NCBI GenBank assembly: GCA_026075535.2
Contig: AP026541.1
Span: 2,046,001-2,110,000, forward strand
Direction: 5' to 3'
Origin: Tricholoma matsutake
Lineage: Eukaryota > Basidiomycota > Agaricomycetes > Agaricales > Tricholomataceae
Length of the DNA: 64,000 bases
The first letter of the stretch is position 1. Each line of letters starts with the position of its first letter. The notes beneath the pieces are model-generated. The model was not told the DNA's origin. It did no database searches and saw nothing but the letters and a program-made list of their open reading frames with translations. Below are positions 34,524 to 46,329 of this stretch, one piece after another. Position numbers and translations under genes: made by a program.

Positions 34524-35711
34524 GTGAGTCAGCATTCAGTGGTCAATGCCACTGATGTTGATATGCATAATCTTACTGCAGATCCAATGATTGATATGAA
34601 CATTTCTGAAGTTTCCATACCAACAGTCAACATCATTCCCATTCTGACAATTGATGCTAGCCTCGAAGTCAGTGCTTCAGTTACTGACAATAAAACTAGT
34701 CCCGCCATTGCTACACCTAATACTAGCTTCAAAGTGAGTCTCGATATGTGACAAAAGAATGGATACAACTGACATTGTCTTAGGTACAAAATACCATGAC
34801 CCTACCAGCCAGTTTCCTGGATTCTATGAACGTACTCACTTCAACTGGATTCCCAGTGCCTATCTTGAGTGATTCTGCCTCACCGTCTGCATTGATAGTG
34901 ATCCTTCCACTAGCGTCTTCAACTGATGCTCATGCCATGGTCCCTAGCTTGGGTGATCCTGCTCCATTGTCTGCATCAATGGCCTTATCTGTTCGAGCTG
35001 CCATGAGTGATCTTACTCCACCCACCACTGCCTCCAGTGATCTTACTCCAGCCACTGCTGCCTTGAGTGATCTTACTCCAGCCACTGCTGCCTCGACTGA
35101 TCTTACTCCAGCCATGAGTGATCTCACTCAAGCTGCTATGTTGACTCTAGCTACCACTGCATCAACTCCTGCTGCCATATTGACTCCTGCTGTTCTTATG
35201 AGTGATCTCACTCCAGCCACTGCCTCAGGTAATCTCACTCCAGCTGCTATGTCAGCTCTAGCTCCAGCCGCATCAGCTCCAGCTGCCATATCGACTCCCA
35301 CTGTTTTTTCACCAATGTTGAATGATCTCATTCCAGCCACTATCTCAAGTGATTCTGCCACCATGATGGCTTTGTCTCCTGACTGCATGATGCAGCCATC
35401 TATTGCTGTAGTTTCTTCTCCACCCATCATGGGAAACCCAGAATACCACAGTGGTCTTGCCACAGGAACATCGAAGTATACTACACCTGGTCCAACAGCT
35501 GCCAAGAAGCCTTCGAAGATGTGGCCTGAAACAACAACTACCACAAGGTGCAATTATTGTTGTAAACATTGAACGACTTGCTCTATGACTTGGCTGATGC
35601 GCTGATGTATTACCCGGAGTCTCTGTTCCCAAGATTGGTGCCTGAATAATCCATGAGGAACCATGGTAGAATTCAAGATGTACTTCGATAACCTGTCACC
35701 AGAAGATTTAA
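34524..35711 (+). pseudogene. Ser/Thr/Pro/Ala-rich low-complexity exons downstream of the previous gene
   Basis: ORFs 34524-34751 and 34796-35572 are rich in Ser, Thr, Pro and Ala, and the second contains repeats of SDLTPATAA (about 35010-35210). They are joined by a likely intron (AAG-GTGAGTC at 34735 to TTAG near 34784). Downstream at 35661-35711 lies a short exon encoding VEFKMYFDNLSPEDLK followed by GTGAGT, with a counterpart at 43483. I take them as the 3' part of the conserved gene that starts near 33.4 kb, kept open here but non-functional because the upstream frame is stopped. Function unknown. Confidence 0.4.
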
Positions 35712-36832
35712 AGGTGAGTGTTTAATCATGGATTTCAAGTACAATTAACTGCAGAGATCTGATATATTGCTTCTTAGCAGTATGAAGAACAGAAGAAAAA
35801 GGTAAATTGCAGTATGGTTTCTATCAACATTTCAATGCCAGCTGAATATTCTGTGGAAAACTAACAGAAGTAGGATGGCTAGTGTCTGCTAACGGAGGTG
35901 ATATATATGATAATTCCACATAGATATCCATGCTAGCGTTATTGTGGATTGTTGTTGATCTTATGTAATAAACAATTATCATCGATGAGCCCCAAAATTA
36001 CTAGATATTTGTGTCCTCCTCCTCCAGTGCAATTGAGAGGGATGTATATCTAAAAATATGGTCATTGTATATAGATGTATCCCAACTGATATCAATGAGA
36101 AATCAGGGTAGTGCATCAATATTAGAATTGTGTTGATACTGATTGATAAAAGTTTATGTCATCGCTGCTTCTCGATTTCCCTCGCTCAGCTCCAAGGTGA
36201 TTTTGACTGGGTTTAAGCATTCAGTGGGGTGAATCAAGACAGTATGACATCAAACAGTGCAGTAAACTAGTGGAAATAAATTTGTCCTAAGGTTCTAGGA
36301 AGAAAATGTGTGTATTGGCCAATGATATATTTTTACATGGGAATGTAACAACAACACATTGTGACAACTCTCGATGCGCCTCATGGAAGATAGCATACTG
36401 CCAAAGTGTGTGACCATGTGTCTCATCAGGTTGAGTGATCCTTGAGGAGAAGAGGGGGCTGAGAGTCCAGAGGCAGTGGAAAAGATATGACATGTCCTCA
36501 GGAGAGGCCATGGCAAGTGCACAAGTCTTAGTTGGCTATCCGGTTAGGTGACATGAGGAGCAAGAGAAATTAAAAGTCATGAAGTGAGTAAACAAACTTG
36601 GCATGCACTCATATGCTCAGGCTTTACTCATGTGATCTGTTTTCCAAAGGGTCGTATTGCTTGAGATGCCTAGTGTGCTTCTGTCTTAGTCGTACTGGGT
36701 CTTGACTCTTGGCAGGACCCCTGATTTGAAATTTTCAGCACAAATATAAAATCATGCAACAGTAAATTTTCAAATTCTATCCCCACAACTTTACTTGACT
36801 AAGAATATGCGCCTTCAGTCCCATTGTCAAAT
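35712..36832. other. No gene recognised
   Basis: Contains a short exon-like YEEQKKK segment at about 35782 followed by GTAAAT, apparently the last piece of the upstream gene. Beyond that no coding motif was found. Minus-strand ORFs at 36511-36287 are uninformative. Confidence 0.35.
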
Positions 36833-39728
36833 ATGTCCTCAAAACTGATGAAAACAAAGTTGTACGCTGCTGCCACTGCTATGTCTCAGAAGCAGAAGAC
36901 CTCATTGACTGATTTGAGTATGCACTATTCATTGTTGTTATATTCATCTGCTATATTTTTTAGACACCCAAAATCTATGGTCTACAACATGCATCGTCCC
37001 TTCCAAGCCTTCCTTATCTAATATGTTGACCAATGCAGATAGTGCCAAACTTCAACCAGAATCTGTTGCAAGTGAGGTTATTCCAGCCATGGAGAAAGGT
37101 ATGTGTCAGTTATCTCTTATTTCTACTAGGGCACTTATCATTCATTGTAACAGAGAATCATCGGCCTCAACATTCCACACATGGGAAAGGAGGGAAAAAA
37201 GCTCAACTTGAAAGTATCAAGAAACTAATCCACCCAGATCTTGAGCAGCCCTCCACCAAGCACACCAGAAAGCAAGTAGAGGGCATTCCTGAGGATGTAG
37301 CTGATAGTGACATGGCCCCACCATTGTCAAAGCACAAAAAACAGGCAGTAAGTGAAATATTGTCCTGTGCCTTTCCTGTCTTAAGGCTCATGAAGAAACC
37401 AGAAAATAATAGAATGCCCTCCAAGCCTGAATGCCCCTTGCAGGGTGCATTGCAGCCTGTTTTACAACTTGCAGCTAGTGGTGCCACATTCAGACTGAAA
37501 GTCCCTGCTCTGCTAGTGTTGCAAGACTCTCACTTGGGTGCTGGGAAGTCAGGACCTCACTCTGATACTTTGTGGCATGTTCCTCCTACTACCCCACTCA
37601 TAGCTTCTGTAGCACCAGCTCCATTAATGCTGAAAGGCTCTTGCTTGGATGCTGGGAAGTCAGGACCTCACCCAAATACTTCACGCAGACAAGTTCCTCT
37701 TGATCCTCTTACTGCCCCACTCATAACCTCTGCAGGGCCTGCTCCATTAGTGTGGAAGGGCTCTTGCTTGGATGCTGGGAAGCTGGGACCTCACTCCAAT
37801 ACCTTGCGCAGGCATGCTCCTCTGAATCCTCTTACTGCCTCACTTGGGACATCAATATCTTTAAGACCATCTCCTGCTCTGACCATCAAGGTAAGTGTTT
37901 CCTGTACCAATGCCCTACAGACTTCTGAGTATACCCAGGGAAATCCTTGCCAACTACAGGAAATTGGGGGAAACAGTACATGCCAGCTACCCGAAGCACT
38001 ACCACCATTACTATCTAATGATCATAATGAAGACAATGAGGGCTGGGATGATGACAATGGTAATAAATGTGGAGCCAAAGAATACAAGAATGAAGGAGGA
38101 GTCAAAGTATATGGGAATGAAGGAGAAGCTGAAGAATATGAGACTGAACATGGAGCCAAAGAATACGAGAACAAAGGTAGAGCTGAAGAATATGAGAATG
38201 ATGATGAATATGAAGAACATTGTCAGTCATCAGATCCTAGTTCCAACAACGAGGAAGAGGATCAAATGATCATTGATGACCCTGGTGTCATTGATGATGC
38301 TAATGAGCGAGGTAATTTTTTTCATTTTGTTACATATTGCTATTGAAAAAGATCCTCGACAGAGATGGAGGAGGAGTTGGCTTGTGAAGACAGTCATCAA
38401 GCAGTACCAGACCTTCATGATGCAAATGGGGATCACTGTATGCATTTTCACTGTACACCTGTTATGGCTGAAGCACACCATTGTCAAACAGTTCATGATG
38501 ATTCCCAAGATTCTCTCCTATCTGAGACTGAGAATCATCATTCTATGCTCTATTGTTATTCATGCCTGACTTCGATTGATACAGGTTGGCCACAAGGAAG
38601 ATGGCTCATATGATGTTCTTCAGGACCATCATCATCACAACAGATCAATTTGACCTCCCAATCCAGCACAACTTTGCATGGCTGCTGACCAACCATGTTC
38701 AGATCCTGAGGACTGTGATGACAAATCAGAGGATTCGGCCTCTCCTCGATGGGCGCCACAATATTCAAAATGGGACAAGTTCATCAAAGCTACCACTCTT
38801 CAGTTCTATCCTTCCTGTTGGCAGGAGGTTCAGGGGCATGCAAAGAAGAGAATGCAGCATGATGTAGCACTCTTCCAAGCTTTTCCAACTCATGAATGAG
38901 ATCTAAACATTGCTACCTTATGCATGACAAAGGCCCTTGGAGAGTGTCAGGCCGAAAGGTGGATGGTTGAGAATGGTAAGCATACATTGGTATTTGGTGT
39001 CTGGTGCTCATTTTTCTCCAGATTTCTCTCATAATCAAGATATCAATGTTCTGGTGAGTGTCAGATATATTTGAGCCCTGAGGTTGGTCTCAGTCATGCC
39101 ACAACAGGTCTTCCAGGAAGTGGCCACCTTCCATGGTACTATGAAAACTTTAGCTTGCAAAATTGTTCACTCAAAGTATGCAGAGGTGCTTACTGATCCT
39201 GACTTTGAGGATGGCAACCAGGATGGTTACTATCAGACTATTGGAACCCAAGTAAAAAAGGTAACTCAGGGAGGTCTTTTTCACAAGGGTGGCCATGATG
39301 AAAATGTGAGTTCTATTTCTACCCAGCCCATCCATCTGATTTTCATTTCTGCAGGGCCAAACAAATAACTTCACCCATCCATGCATTGAAGAGATGGTCA
39401 TTCAATTTTACTATGCCAACAACAATGGTTTAGCTCAACTCTTCCCTGATGACTTTGCAGATGAGGTTCCAGAGTGTGCCATTGCACTGGTAATGACTTG
39501 CATTTGTATCTCCCATTTGATAAAGTATCATCAGCTAATACATCACAGATCTTCAACTGCCTCGAGGAATGGGAGTCTGGATCATGGAAGAAAATCAGCT
39601 TCAAGGGTGAACTTTACAGCTCTGCCCATGACACCATCTTGGATCTCATCGAGAAGGTCAACTTTGATGAGTATCACGGCCCCAAGTTTGCCACCCTCCA
39701 TTGTAAATGGGCCAAAAAGGGAATGTAG
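36833..39728 (+). pseudogene. DUF6532-type protein gene with repeat-rich N-terminus, partly decayed
   Basis: Start chosen at 36833 (MSSKLMKTKLYAAATAMSQ). Clean introns at 36918-36963 and 37099-37153 join into the long frame running to about 38310. That frame has a threefold repeat of about 40 residues (GSCLDAGKSGPH, 37530-37830), then acidic Lys/Glu/Tyr repeats (KEYENKG, 38060-38220). An intron GTAATTTTTT to CGACAG (to 38361) leads to MEEELACEDSHQ. The C-terminal domain lies at 38745-39728: KWDKFIKATTLQFYPSCWQ, HPCIEEMVIQFYY, LAQLFPDDFADEVPECAIAL and EYHGPKFATLHCKWAKKGM, which I recognise as the Agaricomycete DUF6532 domain. An in-frame TGA near 38656 and unclear splices near 39000 and 39490 suggest it is broken. 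Function unknown. Confidence 0.6.
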
Positions 39729-40384
39729 GCTATATTTCCACTCTTTGTGGTTTTTCAGTTGACTGCTTTACAGGGCAATCATTAAGGGAGGGAGTTATGT
39801 CTGTTGCAATCATGGACTCCATGTGCTGCTTGATTAATGCTCATTTCATTTTGGAAATTTTTCTGTGTTTCATTTTTATAGAATTATTATATTGCAATGA
39901 ATTTGATGCTTTTATCTGATCCAATTGCCCATTCTAATTTCCCATTTAATTGTCTAGTCGACCACTGCTGAGCATCTGTATTACTGCATTTGGGCTGGCC
40001 TGGCAACTCTACATGCCCTAGTGCTACTTCTGGAGAGTACTACATATCGAAGTACTGTATCTAGAAGGCACTAGAGAGTGCTATATAGCTATCACCATGC
40101 ACTACATAGACATGACAGGGTGCTATGGCCTTCTAAAAAACTAAAGAGCCATGCTACAGTGCTATGGCACTATGCAGTGCTATGTAATGCTGTGTAGGTC
40201 GACCAGAGTTTGCTGATGTGGTGGGATGTTTGCACTGTCACTGAAGTCACCAACTCAAAATACAAACATAGCAGGATTGTTCATACCGTCACAGACAAAT
40301 CATACATCATGCTAAATACCCAGCCAAATTGCTTCTTCATTCCTATCATCAGCACTTGGAATAAAACCAAGTTTCATCTTACAG
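39729..40384. other. No gene recognised
   Basis: Holds several imperfect GTGCTATG / AGTGCTA words at 40015-40200 (AGAGAGTGCTATATAG, GGGTGCTATGG, CAGTGCTATGG), a local degenerate repeat. No coding sequence. Confidence 0.4.
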
Positions 40385-41440
40385 TCACCGATCATCAAGG
40401 ACAAAACATTCAATATTGAACATGGCATGCATCGTGCTGACCTCTGAATCTGAATCCAAATCCATGTTGGTCTTTGTTTTGGGAATGATGAAGCTGTGGG
40501 CTATGATCTGACCATAATTATGGGACAAGACAAAGTTGAAGCTATCACATGTGCTGGGCTGTGATTCAGTGTTGTTTGACTCATCTATGCGACACAATCT
40601 CTTATCAGCCACATGACATGTGTGTGGGAAGTGGAGCATAGGGGGGAAAGTCATATTCTTAAAGATGCATGGATTGAGCAGCCTCGTCCCATGTCCAAAG
40701 CAATAGGGTTGTTCACAGTAGCCATTCTTGGGCCATTTTTGGCTCATTTTCAAACTCATTTTTGACTCATTTTTGTGTATTTGTTAGAGGAACAAACAAA
40801 AGGGAACAAAAAATGGAATGGAAAATGACATGAAAAATGGTTACCGTGAACACCCTGGGAAGGAAATTTTAGAAAAATGCATTTTTCTTGCCAGGCACAG
40901 TGCTAAAAAGATGAAAAATGATCATTTTTTGGTTCCCTTTTTACAAAAGCAAGGGTAGGGTTCCATTTTACATTCATCTTACATTATTCTCAGTTCCATT
41001 CTTGAGAAAGATGGAATCAAAATGAAACAGAAAATGATTGAAAAATGAGTGAAAAATGAACCAAAAATGCCAACTGTGAACAACCCTAATGCACTTGGGG
41101 TATTCCCAAGTTATTCTGCTCAGAGGACATCACCATCAATGGAGTAGTACTTTCGACTGGCCATCTGCATCATGGCATATATGGCAACAGTGATATGGAA
41201 CCGATACGACATCAAATTGTTACCTTGTTCTGTGGATCCCAAGAGGAAGGCTCATGAAAGTCAAAAGGTTGGCAAGCAAGCAAGGGGTAGATGGCCCCTC
41301 CAAGCTGGTGCAGATGAATACCAAGACATAGAACAGGGACTCGAGGGCATGGGAAGAACGATGTGTCACAGTCATGCCTTCCAAGAGAAGTTTGACAGCC
41401 ATAAAAGGGGCTGTCCCCTAGAGTGTTAATCATTGATTAA
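40385..41440 (-). pseudogene. Kinase-like (FunK1 type) remnant, interrupted by a MITE
   Basis: The minus strand at 41433-41212 reads, across two frames, a kinase C-lobe fragment: PFYGCQ/FMAVKLLLEG, then HALESLFYVLVFICTSLEGP, matching the LESLFYVL motif of FunK1 and related kinases. Further along the same strand (40660-40385) an open stretch with DSDSEVSTMHAM may be the rest of the gene. The element at 40704-41088 lies between them. The match is short and the family assignment moderate. Not functional. Confidence 0.45.
40704..41088. mobile_element. MITE-like element with TAGGGTTGTTCAC ends
   Basis: Left end TAGGGTTGTTCACAGT and right end ACTGTGAACAACCCTA are inverted repeats, each followed inward by runs of CATTTTTGGCTCATTTT-like words in opposite orientation. 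The only duplicated target bases I see are TA, if they are not part of the repeat. A third end-like motif (GGTTACCGTGAACACCCT, 40840-40857) inside suggests a composite of two copies. There is no coding capacity. Confidence 0.75.
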
Positions 41441-41524
41441 ATCTGTCTAGTCATACTGGACCCCTGCCGATTTCCAGATGAAGGATGCTAAAATATATGA
41501 AATAAATAAAGTGCTTACCATAGG

Positions 41525-42847
41525 TAGGGATGCCGAAGTTCAGTTCAGTTCAGTTCTTTGAGAATTTCACTGAACCTAGAACCAGACTTCAGGTTTGGTC
41601 CAGGCAATCTGCCAAACCCCAAACTGTACCATCGGTTCAGGTTCAGAAAGGGTTCAAACAGAGAACCAAACTTTTTTGTGCACAAAAAATCTGTAACGTG
41701 GTTCATACGACTTTGAAAAAGTAAACATGTATATTATGAGTGATATAAATACAGGAAACTAGATTGAAGTACAGTTCAGATACAAGATGCTCATTCCAGG
41801 ATTGTGGTGTTGTATTACAGGGATGGGGGGACACTGGCACAAAGGGATCAGGAGGGCTACCCATCGTGTCCCACTGTTTTGTTCTCAGGGCCATCTGAGT
41901 CGTTGTCATATAATCCTCTTGCCACCTGGGCAGTTCCATTGGTCTTCCTGCTCTCATTTCAGTCATGCTGCCTAGCCCATCATGTGTCATTGTCATTGTT
42001 GGTCATGGCCACCTCAGTGTCATTTCATCTTTGTGGTCCCAGTTTCTTGTTGTCCTCCAAGTCCCGGTTATCCTCGTCCCTGCCATCATCCCTGATCATT
42101 TCAATTTTCACAGTACCCCCTTCGCTGGAACTCCCCTGCTCTTTGACACCTGCCGATCTTGTTGGTTGTGCTCATCTGTCAGTCGGTGTAGTCCCTGTCC
42201 TTTCCCCACATTTGTGGTCTTTGTTTAGTGCATGGCTGTATGATGACAGCCCAGTTTGACATCACTCAGGTTGATCCACTGTGCACTGATGAGTTTCTGA
42301 TCGAAATCTTGGGAATGTGGAAGAGGTTGAAGAGGCTTGAGGTTGTCTCATACTCTGATCAAGCCTTGCCACAGGTGGTGGGAGCTGTCATGGTTGGGGG
42401 TCACTTGTTGGCCTACCTGCAAATATCTGTAGGTTAGAATGACAGTAAAAGAAAAACAACATAATTTTATGTGAAAGAACATACCTGTAGTGAGCTTGGG
42501 AAGGGAACACCTCCCTAGCATTCCTTCAACCTGCAGCCAGCATATTTGATATGTACAATGTCACATGTGGTGGTAGGTCAGTTGTGGTTGCCATCGATGT
42601 TTGTGGTTTGTATGAGAGCATGGGACAGTGTGGCTCATTATTTCCTTTTTTGGGTCACATCATGTCGTCATCGGGATTGTTGTAGGAAACATGGAGAAGA
42701 GGGCATCGGACTTCCATCTGCTATTACTAGCAGTAACATGGGAAACTATTTTCTCCAGAGTTTTTGGATGTCACAACAACCAAAAAAGGTTCAGTTCGAA
42801 CCAGGTTCCACCTTGGCCAAACCCAGAACCAGACTGCGGCATCCCTA
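41525..42847. mobile_element. Non-autonomous hAT element (TSD ACCATAGG)
   Basis: Begins TAGGGATGCCGAAG and ends CTGCGGCATCCCTA, with a perfect 8-bp target duplication ACCATAGG at 41517-41524 and 42848-42855. Subterminal zones carry repeated TTCAGTTC, GGTTCAGGTTC and AACCAGGTTCCACC words like those of 16716-17904. The interior (1323 bp in all) is low-complexity, pyrimidine-rich on the plus strand, with only uninformative ORFs (for example 41804-42259). Confidence 0.92.
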
Positions 42848-43009
42848 ACCATAGGCCAGCCGGGTGCCATGGCTTGGGCAGCAACCATTGAGGCAGCATA
42901 CTTGAGGTCAATTAACATGGTTCTCATTGCTGTCCCCACATGTAGCATCTCTAGGATTTCAATCAAGTAGAAGAATGTTGTTGTAGCTGACATCATGATG
43001 GACAAGGTC

Positions 43010-43650
43010 CTTGACAGTGGTGAGTGTTTTAAGAGCTAAAGAAGAACAATTAGATATCTTGGGCAGATGAAATAGTGGAAACATGACACACAGTAATATG
43101 CCAGTTGGGTCACAGCAGGGGAAAGCTTAGAAAGCTTGGGGACTAACAAGTTGGGTCTCACGCATGCCTTTGAGAAATGCATTGTGGGTCGCTTTGCCCC
43201 ATATTTCACTGATCTCAAACTGTGTGTCATGGCTCTGTTCTACACTATGTACCCGAATGGTCCACAGGTTGAATCAGCCTTGACCCACAATGGCATGATT
43301 GAGATTTTCACTGAGACACTGGAAAAACTACCTCCCCACGATATCACATTTAACACCAGCCAGAAGAAGTCAAGGAGCAGAAAGCGCTTGGTGTCCATCT
43401 ATGATACGTGTATCCTTCTTGCTCAGTCTGTCAAGAAACTCCGCTGAGCCAGGTCTCGCGATCTGAGTAGTTCTTTGTCTGACCATGGAGTTCAAGCAAT
43501 ACTTTGACAGTCTCTCACCAAGTGAAATAAAGGTTCCTGTTATATTTCACACCTCACACATGTAGCTTATTCAAACATTACAGTATTGGAAAGATCTCAA
43601 AGCTGCAATGGTAAGTGCCTACATATTATCCATAACTCATCACTATTGTA
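43010..43650 (+). pseudogene. Unrecognised conserved-looking fragment with a duplicated exon
   Basis: ORF 43136-43447 reads HAFEKCIVGRFAPYFTDLK, VMALFYTMYPNGPQVES, MIEIFTETLEKLPPHDIT and then a Lys/Arg-rich SQKKSRSRKRL tail. I do not know the family. At 43483-43531 lies EFKQYFDSLSPSEIK followed by a GTTCCT junction, and at 43585 YWKDLKAAM followed by GTAAGT. These parallel VEFKMYFDNLSPEDLK (35661) and YEEQKKK (35782), so the 3' ends of two paralogous genes are seen. No clear start. Confidence 0.4.
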
Positions 43651-44453
43651 GAAGGTGATAGCTGTGGACTCTTCCACAGCTGCCTAGATATATTCCAGAG
43701 GCCCATGGGTGGGTGCTGGGGCTGATGCTGACAGCCTGAGGGAGTCACACTATTAACTCGAGTATGATTTGTCAGCCATTTTCAATTAATATCAGATAAT
43801 TTAGAAGGAGGATTGTAAAACCCAACAAATCAAATCTTAATATTTCTTTCTTTGATTTCATGACATCGACTTGACTAAAAGAAATATGGAAAGTGTCTCA
43901 ATACTCAATTACAAGAGGGCTATATATCAAATTGATTGATGAAATTTGTTCTAGTTCGCTCTGGTTACAAGTCTGAGGTATGAGGACTCGTCTTTATAAC
44001 CTGACAAACATGCCATCAAAATACAGGTTTAAGTGCAGTGCCAAATAAGCTTTCTTTTGAAAGTCAGCCCCTACAGATTTTCAAGGTCAGCGGGATCTTC
44101 CGACATGCGGATTTTGGACCCAAAGGGAAACTAAGTCTCACAGTTCACTCCAACTATCAGCAACCACCACTCCATCTCCACCTGCCACCACTCTCAGCAA
44201 CACTGCTACAACAGCACCCTAGGGTAAGTTTTTTTTCCTTCATTTTTTACTCAACTAATTAAGTGTTTTTCTGCATTATTTAGGAACCAAACTCCATCTC
44301 ACAAAGGGTCTTGATGTGAACCAAGCTACCACACCAACGGTCGCCAAATCTCCCCTCCCTGTGCAAGTGGGATATGAGGGTGTTGATAAGGGTCGGGAGC
44401 AAGCAGGGGGACACCGGGAGACCCCACAAGGGGATACCCACCCGGTGAGCACC
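43651..44453. other. No gene recognised; one short exon-like ORF
   Basis: ORF 44038-44262 (LSFESQPLQIFKVSGIFRHADFG, then Pro/His/Leu-rich) is followed by a GGTAAG junction at 44221 and a T-rich stretch to TTTAG near 44281, which looks like an exon-intron edge. It could belong to the gene fragment at 43.0-43.65 kb. No family recognised. Confidence 0.3.
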
Positions 44454-44879
44454 TGTAAGGGGACTAGGGAGGTGCCCTGTGTGTTTTTCCTATTTTTTAT
44501 GTTCGTCCTATATTTTTCCCCACCTCATTTCCTTCTATTCTTCATTTTCTATGATTTTTCTGGATTTTATTACTAATTTTCCCTTGCTATCATGTTTGTA
44601 CATGTTGACACTTTTATATTTAGAGGCGGAGTACCCCTTCTGACACATACCCCTTGGTATGATGTCATTCGGCAGCCTTGATCCGCCTATCTCCACCTTT
44701 TTCTATTTTTAGGTTATATTTGATTTTTGTCGTCTTCACATATACTGGGCATCAGCAAGGGGATCCTTAGAGTTTTCTCTTCGGATTTCCCTTTGCTAGG
44801 TGCGCCCCCAATCCCTGTATTATGTAGCATAATTTTAACTTCGGATTTCCCTTTGCTAGAGGCTGAGGTTGCCCTTATA
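44454..44879 (+). mobile_element. Solo LTR, family 1 (TSD GCACC)
   Basis: Begins TGTAAGGGGACTAGG and ends CCCTTATA, 426 bases, with GCACC at 44449-44453 and 44880-44884. Nearly the same length as the copy at 15640-16064 and in opposite orientation to it. Carries the double GGATTTCCCTTTGCTAG word (44785 and 44842). Confidence 0.92.
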
Positions 44880-44884
44880 GCACC

Positions 44885-46000
44885 CACAATACAACATCAG
44901 ACTCAAATGAGCACCATGTACCCAGGACGATGAGGAATAGACCCAGGACCCCACAACAACGACAAAATGAAGAAGCCAGCACCAATGCCAGCAAAGGCAC
45001 CAGCACCAGTACACCCAAACAACCAGAATCGACCCTGCAGGCCCCAGCAACACCCAAACAAGGCACCGAGGTCCAACCACAGTGATGAACGACATACCAC
45101 CTGCCTCCAGCCCCATGAGCAACTGCTTGTGGGGTGGATTGCAGGTGGAATGACAAGACGATGGGGCTGCCACAACATCGCAGGCAAACAGAGGAGGTGA
45201 CAGATGATACCTACCAATGACACCAACACTGCCAACACACAACCCTGACATACAACTCCACGATGACGATGAACAGCCCCAGGACCCCAGGATGATGACG
45301 ACAAAATGATGACATCAGTACCAACACCAGCACCAGCACAAACAACAACAACACCAGCATGAACAACGACACGAACAATGACAACGACAATGATGGGGAG
45401 GCCATTAAATGATGCCCATTATGACCAGCACCCCCTCCCACCGCTGTGAGCAACTGCTCGCAGGGTGGAGACAGAGTGGTGGCAACAGCAGCAACTAGCC
45501 TAAGGGACATCGTTGACATCTCTTGGGCCATAGCTAAGTTGTTTTTTTTTGTTTATCATTTCATTTTGTTATTAATGAAAATTTTAGGTACTAACTACTA
45601 CTACGACGACTGGTGGCCACAACAAGGAGCAGCACCCCAAGATTGCGGGTGCTAGCACTTGAGGACGATGCCAGCACACCCAAACGACCACAGCTGACCT
45701 GGCAGGCCCCAGCACTGGTGGAACAATGATGATGGGTTCAACTACCCTGAACAAAGCACTGTCCACCTCCAGCCTCATGAGCAACTGCTTGTGGGGTGGA
45801 TGGTGGGTGGAACAGTGATGACAGCCAAGGGGGAAGGGAGGTGATGCTGACAGGGAGACCACCTGGGGGAATGAGGGGGAGGAGGGGAGACAGTGGGGAG
45901 GGAGAACAAGAACGACAATGCCACTGCCATGCTGGTTCCAAAAAAATGTATTTGCATTTGCATGTAACAGTAGTCATACAACCCCAAGAAATACTATATC
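44885..46000. repeat. Low-complexity CA/GA-rich cassette with three quasi-palindromes
   Basis: CCAGCACCA and ACAACGACA words fill the stretch. The quasi-palindrome GAGCAACTGCT(C/T)G occurs at 45116-45136, 45446-45468 and 45777-45798, each followed by a GGGGTGG or AGGGTGG. A T-rich spacer from about 45535 ends AAAATTTTAG at 45588 and is followed by GTACTAACTACTACTACGACGAC, an intron-like edge shared with the 62-63 kb element. ORFs on either strand are compositionally biased and I treat them as shadows. Confidence 0.6.
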
Positions 46001-46329
46001 TTGTTACTAAGTGTTCTATAATTATGAATTAATTTTGAATATATTAAGTGGCACCACATCGAAGTGATGTTCATCTGGAGGCTGCAGATTCGAGCATTTG
46101 GCCAGAGATGCATGTGGAAAATAATGGGCAAAGGAATCGATCTCTTCCTTGTAACACATCAGTACCCCAAGACTAATGGCAGTGAGCACCTCATCAGTGC
46201 ATTGGTCATCAGTCCCATCTTCAGGATCATGATCACGATTCTGCTCTGGCAGAGAGCCGCCTTCATCTACATCGTCTGGTTCTGAGTCTGTGGTATCACT
46301 GCCCTACACGTCCTCCTCCTGGTCCAACT
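46001..46329 (-). other. Unassigned open stretch downstream of the LRR-like ORF
   Basis: On the minus strand the frame reads SDTTDSEPDDVDEGGSLPEQ and SLGVLMCYKEEIDSFAHYF at about 46320-46060. This looks like coding sequence, perhaps an old tail of the neighbouring gene or part of another. Not recognised. Confidence 0.3.

Noticed and set aside
34930..35553. Open minus-strand frames opposite the Ser/Thr/Pro/Ala-rich exon
   Set aside because: They mirror the repeat periodicity of the plus strand and have no independent motif.
44856..45862. Several 70-130-codon ORFs in the 45-kb cassette
   Set aside because: Composition-driven open frames on both strands of CA/GA-rich sequence, with no conserved domain.
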